Below, piece after piece: positions 57,135 through 64,000 of a stretch of 64,000 nucleotides of DNA. Location: positions 1-64,000 of the IMG/VR virus record IMGVR_UViG_3300001041_000002; one strand, written 5' to 3'. Each line of letters starts with the position of its first letter. Positions within the stretch are counted from its first letter, which is position 1. The translations under genes and the position numbers were made by a program. The stretch comes from a virus. Below the pieces are notes generated by a model that saw nothing but the letters and a program-made list of their open reading frames with translations, did no database searches and was not told the DNA's origin.

Positions 57135-57498
57135 ATATAATGATATTTCTGTTAAGGCTAAACCTGGATTTGCTAGATTCACATATACAGTAAGAGTATC
57201 TAATAAGATAATTACTAAGTGGTTTTCTGAAAATAGTAGAGAAGGCGGGGAATATAAACTTAGAAAAGGTGAATTCCCAGAAGAAAGGTTAGCTAGTATA
57301 TATTTATCATGCACTAAAAGCGATGGATTAAATTTTCTCGAAGAAGTTTGTTCTAAAACCAACATAAGACTTTTGGACATCAAGAGTATTATAAATAAAA
57401 GATATAGTGATGAACTCAAAAAGGTTAAAAATCAAGTTAATCGCATGAATACTATTTTTAAGAATAAAATAACACAACTTGAGAATGAGACTATTTAA
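57127..57498 (+). CDS. hypothetical basic protein, 123 residues
   Basis: Basic, with a beta-rich start (VKAKPGFARFTYTVRVSNKI) and a Lys-rich helical C-terminus (ELKKVKNQVNRMNTIFKNKI). Overlaps the GGCT gene by 8 bases and the ATP-grasp gene by 14. Role in the island unknown; a peptide-carrier or RNA-binding role is possible. Confidence 0.5.
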   Translation: MPKYNDISVKAKPGFARFTYTVRVSNKIITKWFSENSREGGEYKLRKGEFPEERLASIYLSCTKSDGLNFLEEVCSKTNIRLLDIKSIINKRYSDELKKVKNQVNRMNTIFKNKITQLENETI

Positions 57499-58312
57499 GC
57501 CCCAGATTAGAACCAAAAATTTCAGTGCTGATGATTTAAAAGCAAGAAATGCTGGTATTGGTGAATTTCCAATGAGAGCTATAGTTAGGTTTGGCAGTAG
57601 GACAACTACTGCTGAAGCCTATCCGAATGCTTACGGAGTCCGACCAATTATTGAAGTAAATACACCAGAGGCTTGTCATAATAGTGGGGATAAAATCCTC
57701 ATGAAAGAATGTTTTGATAGAGCTGGAGTTAAGACTGCAAAATGGAAATTACTTATTTCAACAATAGGCAATATTGATGAATGGGATATCTATCCTGCAA
57801 TAGTAAAGCACAAAAATTCATGTAAGGGTAAGGGAATTTATCTTATTGAAAATAGAGAAGATTTGGTTGAGTTCAATAGGCTTAACAGACTTTCTGATTA
57901 TATCATCGAGCAATATTTACCTTATACTAAGGAGTATAGGCTGCATGTAACTAAAAATGGTTGTTTCTACACTTGCCGTAAAATGCTTAAATCTGATGCA
58001 GAAGAACGCTGGCATCGTCATGACACTAATTCAGTTTGGATCATGGAAGAAAATCAAGCCTTTGATAAGCCGAAGAATTGGGATGATGTAGTCTCTGAAT
58101 GTGTCAAGGCACTGAATGCAGTTGGATTGACAGTAGGTGCTTGTGATATTAAGATTCAGTCTGAGAAGGGTAAGCGTGCTGATTATGTTCCTGATTTTGT
58201 GATACTTGAGATCAACTCAGCACCCAGTTTTGGCACTGTAACATTAGAAAAATATCGTCAAGAATTACCTAAAATTATTAATGACAAAATAGCTAATTAT
58301 GGGAAAGAGTAA
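57485..58312 (+). CDS. ATP-grasp carboxylate-amine ligase
   Basis: 275 residues from ATG 57485. ATP-grasp features: GEFPMRAIVRFGSRTTTA (N-terminal), IVKHKNSCKGKG with Lys108, IIEQYLPYTKEYRLHV with Glu142, ACDIKI with Asp221, and the metal site DFVILEINSAPS (Asp237, Glu242, Asn244). These enzymes join a carboxylate to an amine through an acylphosphate. It is the first of two ligase types in the island. Confidence 0.85.
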   Translation: MRLFKPQIRTKNFSADDLKARNAGIGEFPMRAIVRFGSRTTTAEAYPNAYGVRPIIEVNTPEACHNSGDKILMKECFDRAGVKTAKWKLLISTIGNIDEWDIYPAIVKHKNSCKGKGIYLIENREDLVEFNRLNRLSDYIIEQYLPYTKEYRLHVTKNGCFYTCRKMLKSDAEERWHRHDTNSVWIMEENQAFDKPKNWDDVVSECVKALNAVGLTVGACDIKIQSEKGKRADYVPDFVILEINSAPSFGTVTLEKYRQELPKIINDKIANYGKE

Positions 58313-59468
58313 TTTCACTATATGGGAATTAATTAAAGATAAAAATCCAAAATACATGATTCAAGAGTGCATGATGCACATAGCAAATTGCACTTCAGAT
58401 TTTAAAATAATCATACCACATGAATGGCTTAACGACAAATTAATAAAGGAAGATGTTTATAGGTGGCTAGAAATTGGCAATAAGACACTATTCCCAGCCA
58501 AAATAAGGGAAATAACAATTTCAGAGAAAGACACGAAATTGTCTGTAGGAGCTTGTAGAATGAATGGAATTTACTATGGATTAAACGTTGAACCCAGAAA
58601 ACTGAACCAAAGAGAAAAATATAGATCTTCAGATGTTTTAAGTATGCCATTGGGGGCAATAAGATCTTTTAGTGTTTCAATAGAAGAACTAAAGAGTAGT
58701 TCTTATAGAAGCATAGGATTTAATGTTTCATCTAACAGGCTAAAAGTTAGGTCTATTGGTGGATTAATAGACTTAAACAACTCAAGTGATACGTGGGGAG
58801 CACATGTCGATGATTTATGTGTGTATGGTACAGATGAATTACTTAAAGACTATGTACTTAGAACTTATGATGAACTATCGAACAGAGGGTGGAGGGCTCT
58901 TCCTGCATATGAAGTTACTATTGACTGTAAAAATGTCATAAGTAAAACTCATAGGTTATCAATACTATCTTTCTACAGATATTTATATAGTAGCAGGTAT
59001 CCAGATGTTGTATATAATGCATTAAGGTTGGTATCTATTGGTATCGATCCATGGGAGGCACTGTACGCATCATTAAGCAAAATCAATGGTAATTATTATA
59101 ATTATTATTCACTACTTTCTGCTCCAGGATTCAAATCTATAGAAAAAGTTTCCAAAGATCTTAAAATATATGATTCAGTAAACAAATCTTTTTCAATAGA
59201 TCGACATGATAAGCATTTGTATGTAGATTTAAGTGGATCGGAGGAGAATATTATTGAGAATGTTAATAATTTTGTTGAAAAGTCATTAACAGGAGCTAAA
59301 GCAGAAGATAAATTCAGGTTTATATGTATAAATGCATCCAAAACATTGACTAATAATAAAGTTTATACATCGGCGTGTTTATCATATGATAAGAAAAAAA
59401 ATTTTTTGTGTGGTGATGATTATAAATATAGATACTACTCATCAAGTAGATTTAAGCAAGTAAAATAA
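58299..59468 (+). CDS. unknown large protein of the amide island, 389 residues
   Basis: Not recognised. It has a helical start (IWELIKDKNPKYMIQECMMH), a middle with repeated SS/RS motifs and possible short strands (SDVLSMPLGAIRSFSVSIEE), and a Cys/Tyr-rich C-terminus (FLCGDDYKYRYYSSSRFKQV). It overlaps the ATP-grasp gene by 14 bases, so it is probably made with it. It could be a novel ligase partner, adaptor or substrate. Confidence 0.5.
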   Translation: MGKSNFTIWELIKDKNPKYMIQECMMHIANCTSDFKIIIPHEWLNDKLIKEDVYRWLEIGNKTLFPAKIREITISEKDTKLSVGACRMNGIYYGLNVEPRKLNQREKYRSSDVLSMPLGAIRSFSVSIEELKSSSYRSIGFNVSSNRLKVRSIGGLIDLNNSSDTWGAHVDDLCVYGTDELLKDYVLRTYDELSNRGWRALPAYEVTIDCKNVISKTHRLSILSFYRYLYSSRYPDVVYNALRLVSIGIDPWEALYASLSKINGNYYNYYSLLSAPGFKSIEKVSKDLKIYDSVNKSFSIDRHDKHLYVDLSGSEENIIENVNNFVEKSLTGAKAEDKFRFICINASKTLTNNKVYTSACLSYDKKKNFLCGDDYKYRYYSSSRFKQVK

Positions 59469-59483
59469 CAAAAGTTTAACAAA

Positions 59484-60332
59484 ATGAATTTAATTAACAT
59501 AAACAACATTACGATTGGATCTGATCCAGAGTTTTTTATTGTTACAAAAGATGGAGAAGCATATCCATCAACGGAGTTATTTAAGGGGACTAAAGAGAAT
59601 CCTGAAGATCAAGGTGGCGGATATGCTTTACTTACTGATAATGTTCTTGTAGAAGGTAATATTCCACCAGCTAATAATGAGGCTGAATATGTTGAATATA
59701 TGATTAATCTTCAGAATATGATCAATAGTGTTCTAGAAATTCGTGGCATGAAACTATTCGCATCAGATTCAATGAAATATAAACCAAGATTTCTTGAGCA
59801 TCCAGAAGCTAACGTTTTTGGCTGTAGTTCATACAAAAACGCTTGGGAGTACGGTTCATTTTCTGCTGAAAATATGAGTCATTTGCCTATTCGGGTAGCT
59901 GGTGATCACCAACATGTAGGATACCAATTACTTACAGATAAATACTCCAAGAAAGAAATGAATCGTTATATCGCAAGAGCTTTCGATTATTTCTGCGTAT
60001 GGCCTTCAAGACAGCACTATAATGATGACTTCAGGGCTAAGTATTACGGGCCATATGGGGTATACAGAGATTGTGACTACGGGCTCGAAGTTAGGGCTCT
60101 AGGTGGTCATTTTACGGCTCCTGAGCATCTGTCTTGGGTATATCAGCAAACTATTAAGGCCGTAGAATTTTGTTCTGTAGAGTCTAATTTGATGCTTTTA
60201 GAACGAGTTAATAATCCGATAACTGAAGATATTGAGTCAACTGAACAATACTACAAAATACTAGGTATTGATTATAAAGAATTATTAATAACCGAAGAAT
60301 TATGCAAGACGAGCTCATTGGTTTCGAAGTAG
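59484..60332 (+). CDS. phiEco32-type COOH-NH2 ligase (glutamine-synthetase fold)
   Basis: 282 residues. Metal- and ATP-binding motifs of the GS-like amidoligases are visible: GSDPEF (Glu16), DNVLVEGN (52-59, Glu57), GDHQHVG (His142, His144) and LEVRALGG (Glu202, Arg204). The family joins carboxylates to amines, often building unusual peptides or modifying proteins. It is the clearest hallmark of this island. It overlaps the next gene by 31 bases. Confidence 0.9.
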   Translation: MNLININNITIGSDPEFFIVTKDGEAYPSTELFKGTKENPEDQGGGYALLTDNVLVEGNIPPANNEAEYVEYMINLQNMINSVLEIRGMKLFASDSMKYKPRFLEHPEANVFGCSSYKNAWEYGSFSAENMSHLPIRVAGDHQHVGYQLLTDKYSKKEMNRYIARAFDYFCVWPSRQHYNDDFRAKYYGPYGVYRDCDYGLEVRALGGHFTAPEHLSWVYQQTIKAVEFCSVESNLMLLERVNNPITEDIESTEQYYKILGIDYKELLITEELCKTSSLVSK

Positions 60333-60772
60333 CTAAACTAGCTAAGGAAAAAGGATTTAATGAAGAATGTATTTCTGGATATAGAAAGAAAAAAGATTTA
60401 ATGACTATTGATAGAAGTGAAGAATCTTATTTTGCTGGAGCATCAAGGAAATTTAAAAATTCTGAATTAGAATCTTATAATAAAGATTTTCACGATGACT
60501 GGGTTGTTATATATACAGCACCAACGCAATCCCTTCTTCAGAAATGGCTCAGAGAAGTTCATAAAATTTATATTGAAATAAGAAATTACCAAGAATACAA
60601 AAAGGATAATTATGCTCATACCTTAAATTTTACATATGATTCAAATTACAATGATGATAGTGGAAATAAAATTGGGCAGATTATATCTAGAAAGTATTAT
60701 GATTATTACGAGCTTGCTCTTGAAGCTGGACTTTTAGATGCACTAAAATTAATTAAAACTAAAGAATGTTAG
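60302..60772 (+). CDS. conserved phage protein of the amide island
   Basis: 156 residues. The pattern YTAPTQSLLQKWLREVHKIY and the C-terminal YDYYELALEAGLLDALKLIK is recurrent in Bacteroidetes phage hypotheticals. It overlaps both neighbours (31 and 7 bases). Function unknown; it may not belong to the amide pathway. Confidence 0.6.
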   Translation: MQDELIGFEVAKLAKEKGFNEECISGYRKKKDLMTIDRSEESYFAGASRKFKNSELESYNKDFHDDWVVIYTAPTQSLLQKWLREVHKIYIEIRNYQEYKKDNYAHTLNFTYDSNYNDDSGNKIGQIISRKYYDYYELALEAGLLDALKLIKTKEC

Positions 60773-62739
60773 AATTATTCAATTCAATAATATTAATACT
60801 AATAATTCATACGGCTATATATAGAACACTAGGATATAAAACACCTGGAATACTATTTTGTGGCCTTTTTGGATATATCGGAAAGCGTAATAATCATAAT
60901 TTTAACTGGGATAAATTTAATCATCTCGGCTTAGATAATGATGAGCGCGGCGGAGACTCCGTGGGAAGAGCTGTTGGAGATAATATTGTTAAGTTTGTAA
61001 ATAACAATAAAGTTAAGACAACATATCAAGAGTATGTTATAAATCATAAAAATGATGAGCCATCACACATAGCTATTGGACACACCAGAAAGGCTAGCGT
61101 TGGAGTTGTTAATGTTACTAATGCTCAACCCATAGTAATAGATCTTCCAAATAATCAAAAGTTTGTAATGGTTCATAATGGGACTATATATAACTGGGAG
61201 GATTTAGCTAAAAGTCATGGTGTAGAGAGCGAAGGTAAAACTGATAGCATGGTTCTCGCTGAGATAATAGTAAAAGATGGATATGATGTACTTAGAGAAT
61301 ACAATGGAGCTGCAGCTTTAATAATAAAAGACGATAGAGACGCAGATACATTAAAGGTGTTTAAGGGACAGTCAAAAAACTATTCGTCAAAACTTGAAGA
61401 AGAGAGACCATTGTTTTATTATCAAGAGAACGAAACCAGTATGTATATTTCATCAAAAGAAGATGGACTATATTTTATTGGAGGACTTCCAGATAATATC
61501 GTTGACTTCAATTCAAATATGCTATATACAATCTTTGAAGGACAAATAATCAATCAAGAAGAATACGATAGATCTGATTGTTCTTCATGTAGGATATGGC
61601 CTAAAACCAGTAACACGAACTTCTACGGAACAAGATATAGCGCGTACGATGATTATGAAGATTTGAGAGGTCGTAACGAAGCCGTGCCATATACAAATAA
61701 GCCGAACATGAGGAAAGATACTATTCCGACATCAAGTGATGTTAGAAAGATCATTCAGGCTAAGCTTAGGTATTGGTTTTGTAAATCTGGAAGTAGCCCA
61801 TACTATGCAAATGGTATAATAACTCTCGATGAAGAAGGTCAGCTTTGGGGAAAAACCAGTAAATCTCTGGGTAAAGAATATTATTTTTACGCTGGGATAA
61901 TGCTTAAAGACTCCAAATCATATTATGAAGTAAAGGAGAAGTTTGGCAAGGCAAGGCACTTTATAGACAATGATGTTAATATCTCTGAAATGTGTAAGTA
62001 TTCTGTATATCCAGTATGTACGATTGACTCACAATTACCAGCATATGGGAATATTAAAAGTCACGAATACAAGCTTGGTATCAATGGACAAAAACCGTAT
62101 TGGATAACATCTTTCTATACTGGAACAATTGAACCATTATTTTCTTATAAACGATACCACGTGTATTCAGGGGATCTGGCTAGCACTTTTTTTAATAAAG
62201 ATGCAAAGACACCAAACCATTCAATAATTTCAACTCAAACACCGGCACTACAATCAGAGTTTAAGCCAATTGACATAAATTTAAAAGATGGTATTAGTTC
62301 TGATGTTTCAAGAGAACTAGCAGAAAAAGCAGTAAACAGTGCAATTGAAGTTGTAGGGTTTGCTGGGAATAACGATAAGTCCCCATTTAAAACTCCATAC
62401 AAAAAAGCATTAGAGGAGATCTATGAGGATATCGAAGATGCTGATTACGACTTGAAAAATGATTTCCCAGTAGAAGACGACGACACTATTGACGATGATG
62501 ATATCGATGATTATGATGATTGGGAATCATCAGATTATGTCAGTAAAGTAATCAGCCTTGGTATAGATCAAATATTAAAAAGTATCGATGAAGTAATTCA
62601 GGAGATCGAAATGCTTGGTGTTAGTGGAGAAAATGTTAGTAATGCGTTGTCTAACTTTTATAAACTTCAAGATCCATTTATGAATATAAAAGAATTTAAG
62701 AAAAAACCACTTATAATATCTTACGATGATCAATTCTAA
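60766..62739 (+). CDS. class-II (Ntn) glutamine amidotransferase with hydrophobic leader and long extension
   Basis: 657 residues. The Ntn domain starts at Cys32 (FCGLFGYIGKR); Arg108 (IGHTRKAS), Asn138-Gly139 (VHNGT) and Asp160 (EGKTDS) match the glutamine site of GlmS/asparagine-synthetase N-domains. Residues 1-31 (LELFNSIILILIIHTAIYRT...) are hydrophobic and must be removed to expose Cys32. The 450-residue remainder is not an asparagine-synthetase or GlmS domain; it has a Tyr/Asp-rich stretch and a highly acidic segment (DDDTIDDDDIDDYDDWESSD) near 580. It would release ammonia for amide formation. Confidence 0.75.
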   Translation: MLELFNSIILILIIHTAIYRTLGYKTPGILFCGLFGYIGKRNNHNFNWDKFNHLGLDNDERGGDSVGRAVGDNIVKFVNNNKVKTTYQEYVINHKNDEPSHIAIGHTRKASVGVVNVTNAQPIVIDLPNNQKFVMVHNGTIYNWEDLAKSHGVESEGKTDSMVLAEIIVKDGYDVLREYNGAAALIIKDDRDADTLKVFKGQSKNYSSKLEEERPLFYYQENETSMYISSKEDGLYFIGGLPDNIVDFNSNMLYTIFEGQIINQEEYDRSDCSSCRIWPKTSNTNFYGTRYSAYDDYEDLRGRNEAVPYTNKPNMRKDTIPTSSDVRKIIQAKLRYWFCKSGSSPYYANGIITLDEEGQLWGKTSKSLGKEYYFYAGIMLKDSKSYYEVKEKFGKARHFIDNDVNISEMCKYSVYPVCTIDSQLPAYGNIKSHEYKLGINGQKPYWITSFYTGTIEPLFSYKRYHVYSGDLASTFFNKDAKTPNHSIISTQTPALQSEFKPIDINLKDGISSDVSRELAEKAVNSAIEVVGFAGNNDKSPFKTPYKKALEEIYEDIEDADYDLKNDFPVEDDDTIDDDDIDDYDDWESSDYVSKVISLGIDQILKSIDEVIQEIEMLGVSGENVSNALSNFYKLQDPFMNIKEFKKKPLIISYDDQF

Positions 62740-63292
62740 AGATTTTACTGTTACAAGTGTATCTGGAAAGCAACTTCCAAGAAACAGATGTAGATATATA
62801 AAAAAAGAATACTACGAAATAAACGTAGATTGTTTTCTGATGCCAGATAATTGTTGGCACAGGGTCAATAATGGGAAGATAGCTTTTGATAATGAAATCA
62901 AACAGTATGTCATGATCGAAGGCTCTTCTTTAAGAGAGGGTATTATAGGCATTAAAGAAAATGGCGAATTTTTGTTTGGAATGTTTTCTAGTAATCCTGC
63001 TAAAAATACAGAAATAGATAATATTCCATGTATTTCATATGAAATAGCAGAATCTTTAGGAGCGAAAGAAAGGATCGCCACCGGAACATTTTATACTGAA
63101 GAAAAAGCTAAAACTATCGCTGGATTTAATAATAGGGCCATTCTTAAAAAGTATTCCTTTCCACTAGATTATTCTGCTGGGCCAAGGATAAGAATGTTCT
63201 CGGAAGCATATAATCAACTCTATAAACCAAAAGATTACTATGGTTTAAAACCAGTTTTTGGTAAAGAGCTGGGTAATACTACTTTTGGTTAA
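62726..63292 (+). CDS. candidate substrate/partner protein of the amide island, 188 residues
   Basis: The frame starts inside the end of the amidotransferase gene (14-base overlap). The N-terminal part (VSGKQLPRNRCRYIKKEYYE, then INVDCFLMPDNCWHRVNNG) has Cys residues in a spacing I associate with small proteins encoded next to phage amidoligases. The rest is mixed alpha/beta and it ends ELGNTTFG. It may be the protein modified by the island or an adaptor; this is inference. Confidence 0.5.
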   Translation: MINSKDFTVTSVSGKQLPRNRCRYIKKEYYEINVDCFLMPDNCWHRVNNGKIAFDNEIKQYVMIEGSSLREGIIGIKENGEFLFGMFSSNPAKNTEIDNIPCISYEIAESLGAKERIATGTFYTEEKAKTIAGFNNRAILKKYSFPLDYSAGPRIRMFSEAYNQLYKPKDYYGLKPVFGKELGNTTFG

Positions 63293-63314
63293 AATAAAAA
63301 ACACTGCAATATAT

Positions 63315-63345
63315 TTTGTTTTCTGGGTTTAATATAGTATCTTTG
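63315..63345 (+). promoter_or_regulatory. consensus Bacteroidetes promoter for the LAGLIDADG gene
   Basis: TTTG (63315-63318), a 19-base spacer and TATCTTTG (63338-63345): a full -33/-7 match on the plus strand, 28 bases before the ATG at 63374. Confidence 0.75.
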
Positions 63346-63373
63346 ATACTTATTAATTCATAAACCAGATTAC

Positions 63374-64000
63374 ATGACTTTAAAATTAAAAGAATTACGT
63401 GAATTTACCAATGATGTGTTATTAGATTTTAATGATGGACTTTTAAAAAAGGACATGGCAAAGAAACATAATACATCTATTGACATTATCTCAAAGTTAA
63501 TAACAGAAAACGATCTGTCTTTTGCAAAAAGAAGGCAAATGGTCGACTGGAATCCATTCGAAAATCTGTCAGATCCTAATGTTATGTATTGGCTTGGAAT
63601 ATTGGCTTCAGATGGAGCTATATTTGAAGATAGAGTTACTCTTCAGCTTGCAGAAGTTGATCGTGAGTTGGTAATAAAATACCATAAGTTCTTAAAAGAA
63701 AAGCCAACACTAAGACAAGTTGTCTGGAAGGTTGGTGGAAAAAATTTCAATGGATACATGGTTAGCTTTAGAAATAAAGATGTAGTCGAGTTTCTTGATA
63801 AGTTAGGAATAACTACAAGAAAGTCAAATACAATTAGCATGTCATTCCCAGTAAATTCCCATTTTCTTAGAGGACTAATAGATGGAGATGGAACTTTAGA
63901 GATTAGAAATATTGAAAATAGATTGTTTTCTAGAATAAGATTTGCTACTGCATCTACAGAGATGGCATTAAGTGTAATGAAATTTTATTTGGATAATGAT
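63374..64000 (+). CDS. LAGLIDADG homing endonuclease, C-terminus cut by the window edge
   Basis: 209 codons are visible from ATG 63374 and the frame is open at the end. After a short helix-turn-helix-like start (KDMAKKHNTSIDIISKLITE), the first LAGLIDADG helix is YWLGILASDGAIFEDR (about 76-91) and the second FLRGLIDGDGTLEIRN (about 164-179). With two motifs it should act as a monomer making a site-specific double-strand cut. It has its own promoter, as expected for a mobile gene. Confidence 0.88.
   Translation, partial: MTLKLKELREFTNDVLLDFNDGLLKKDMAKKHNTSIDIISKLITENDLSFAKRRQMVDWNPFENLSDPNVMYWLGILASDGAIFEDRVTLQLAEVDRELVIKYHKFLKEKPTLRQVVWKVGGKNFNGYMVSFRNKDVVEFLDKLGITTRKSNTISMSFPVNSHFLRGLIDGDGTLEIRNIENRLFSRIRFATASTEMALSVMKFYLDND

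Noticed and set aside
1-64000. stop-codon reassignment as known in some crAss-like phages
   Set aside because: TAA, TAG and TGA all end well-supported genes, many through ATGA or TAATG overlaps, and no suppressor tRNA was found. The two interrupted genes are reported separately.
1-64000. integrase, attachment site or lysogeny regulators
   Set aside because: No recombinase signature (Tyr or Ser type) or repressor-like gene was seen; the phage appears lytic or non-integrating within this window.

Overview
The window is most likely part of a crAss-like (order Crassvirales) podophage of a Bacteroidetes host. Four signals point there. The large terminase, portal, HK97-type major capsid protein, acidic scaffold and small neck genes have the lengths, order and motifs of that group. 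Several intergenic gaps carry the Bacteroidetes vegetative promoter (TTTG, 19-20 bases, TAnnTTTG). The tail fibres carry Bacteroidetes-type modules (FISUMP, FN3-like repeats, beta-helix). The DNA is AT-rich with mostly weak Shine-Dalgarno sites. No integrase, rRNA or CRISPR array was seen. Both edges cut genes, so this is a fragment of a larger genome. TAA, TAG and TGA are all used as ordinary stops.

Layout. Bases 1-35.5 kb are read leftward and hold virion and lysis genes. In order of transcription from the middle outwards these are small middle/late genes (35.5-30.3 kb), terminase and portal (30.2-24.2 kb), fibres, holin-like proteins and adhesins (24.1-11.9 kb), lysozyme and a spanin-like protein (11.9-10.7 kb), scaffold and major capsid (10.4-7.7 kb), then neck/tail proteins with an exonuclease and an inserted HNH gene (7.6-0 kb). 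Bases 36.5-64 kb are read rightward. They start with a dense run of microproteins, tRNA-Ile(UAU), tRNA-Tyr(GUA) and many structured noncoding RNAs (36.5-43.1 kb). A block of small accessory genes follows (43.1-48.3 kb), then a replication/recombination block (SF4 helicase, Sak4-like ATPase, SSB-like protein, primase; 48.3-54.3 kb), and finally a peptide/amide-chemistry island (54.7-63.3 kb). A LAGLIDADG homing endonuclease runs off the right end.

Two things stand out. (1) The island at 54.7-63.3 kb encodes two class-I glutamine-amidotransferase/peptidase C26-like enzymes, a gamma-glutamylcyclotransferase, an ATP-grasp ligase, a glutamine-synthetase-fold COOH-NH2 ligase of the phiEco32 type and an Ntn (class II) glutamine amidotransferase, interleaved with unknown proteins. 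Together they look like a phage-encoded amide-bond forming and trimming pathway; a 188-residue neighbour is a candidate substrate. (2) The divergent centre and early right arm contain about ten GC-enriched noncoding segments, each closed by a long, nearly perfect terminal stem of unique sequence. Four lie back to back (39.94-40.47 kb) and two sit directly upstream of the tRNA genes. One about 440-base RNA has short blocks resembling RNase P RNA, and another sits just after a consensus promoter as the leader of a nuclease gene. None of these RNAs could be assigned to a known family with confidence.

Limits: homology calls rest on recognised motifs and gene order, without database searches; RNA structures were folded by eye.
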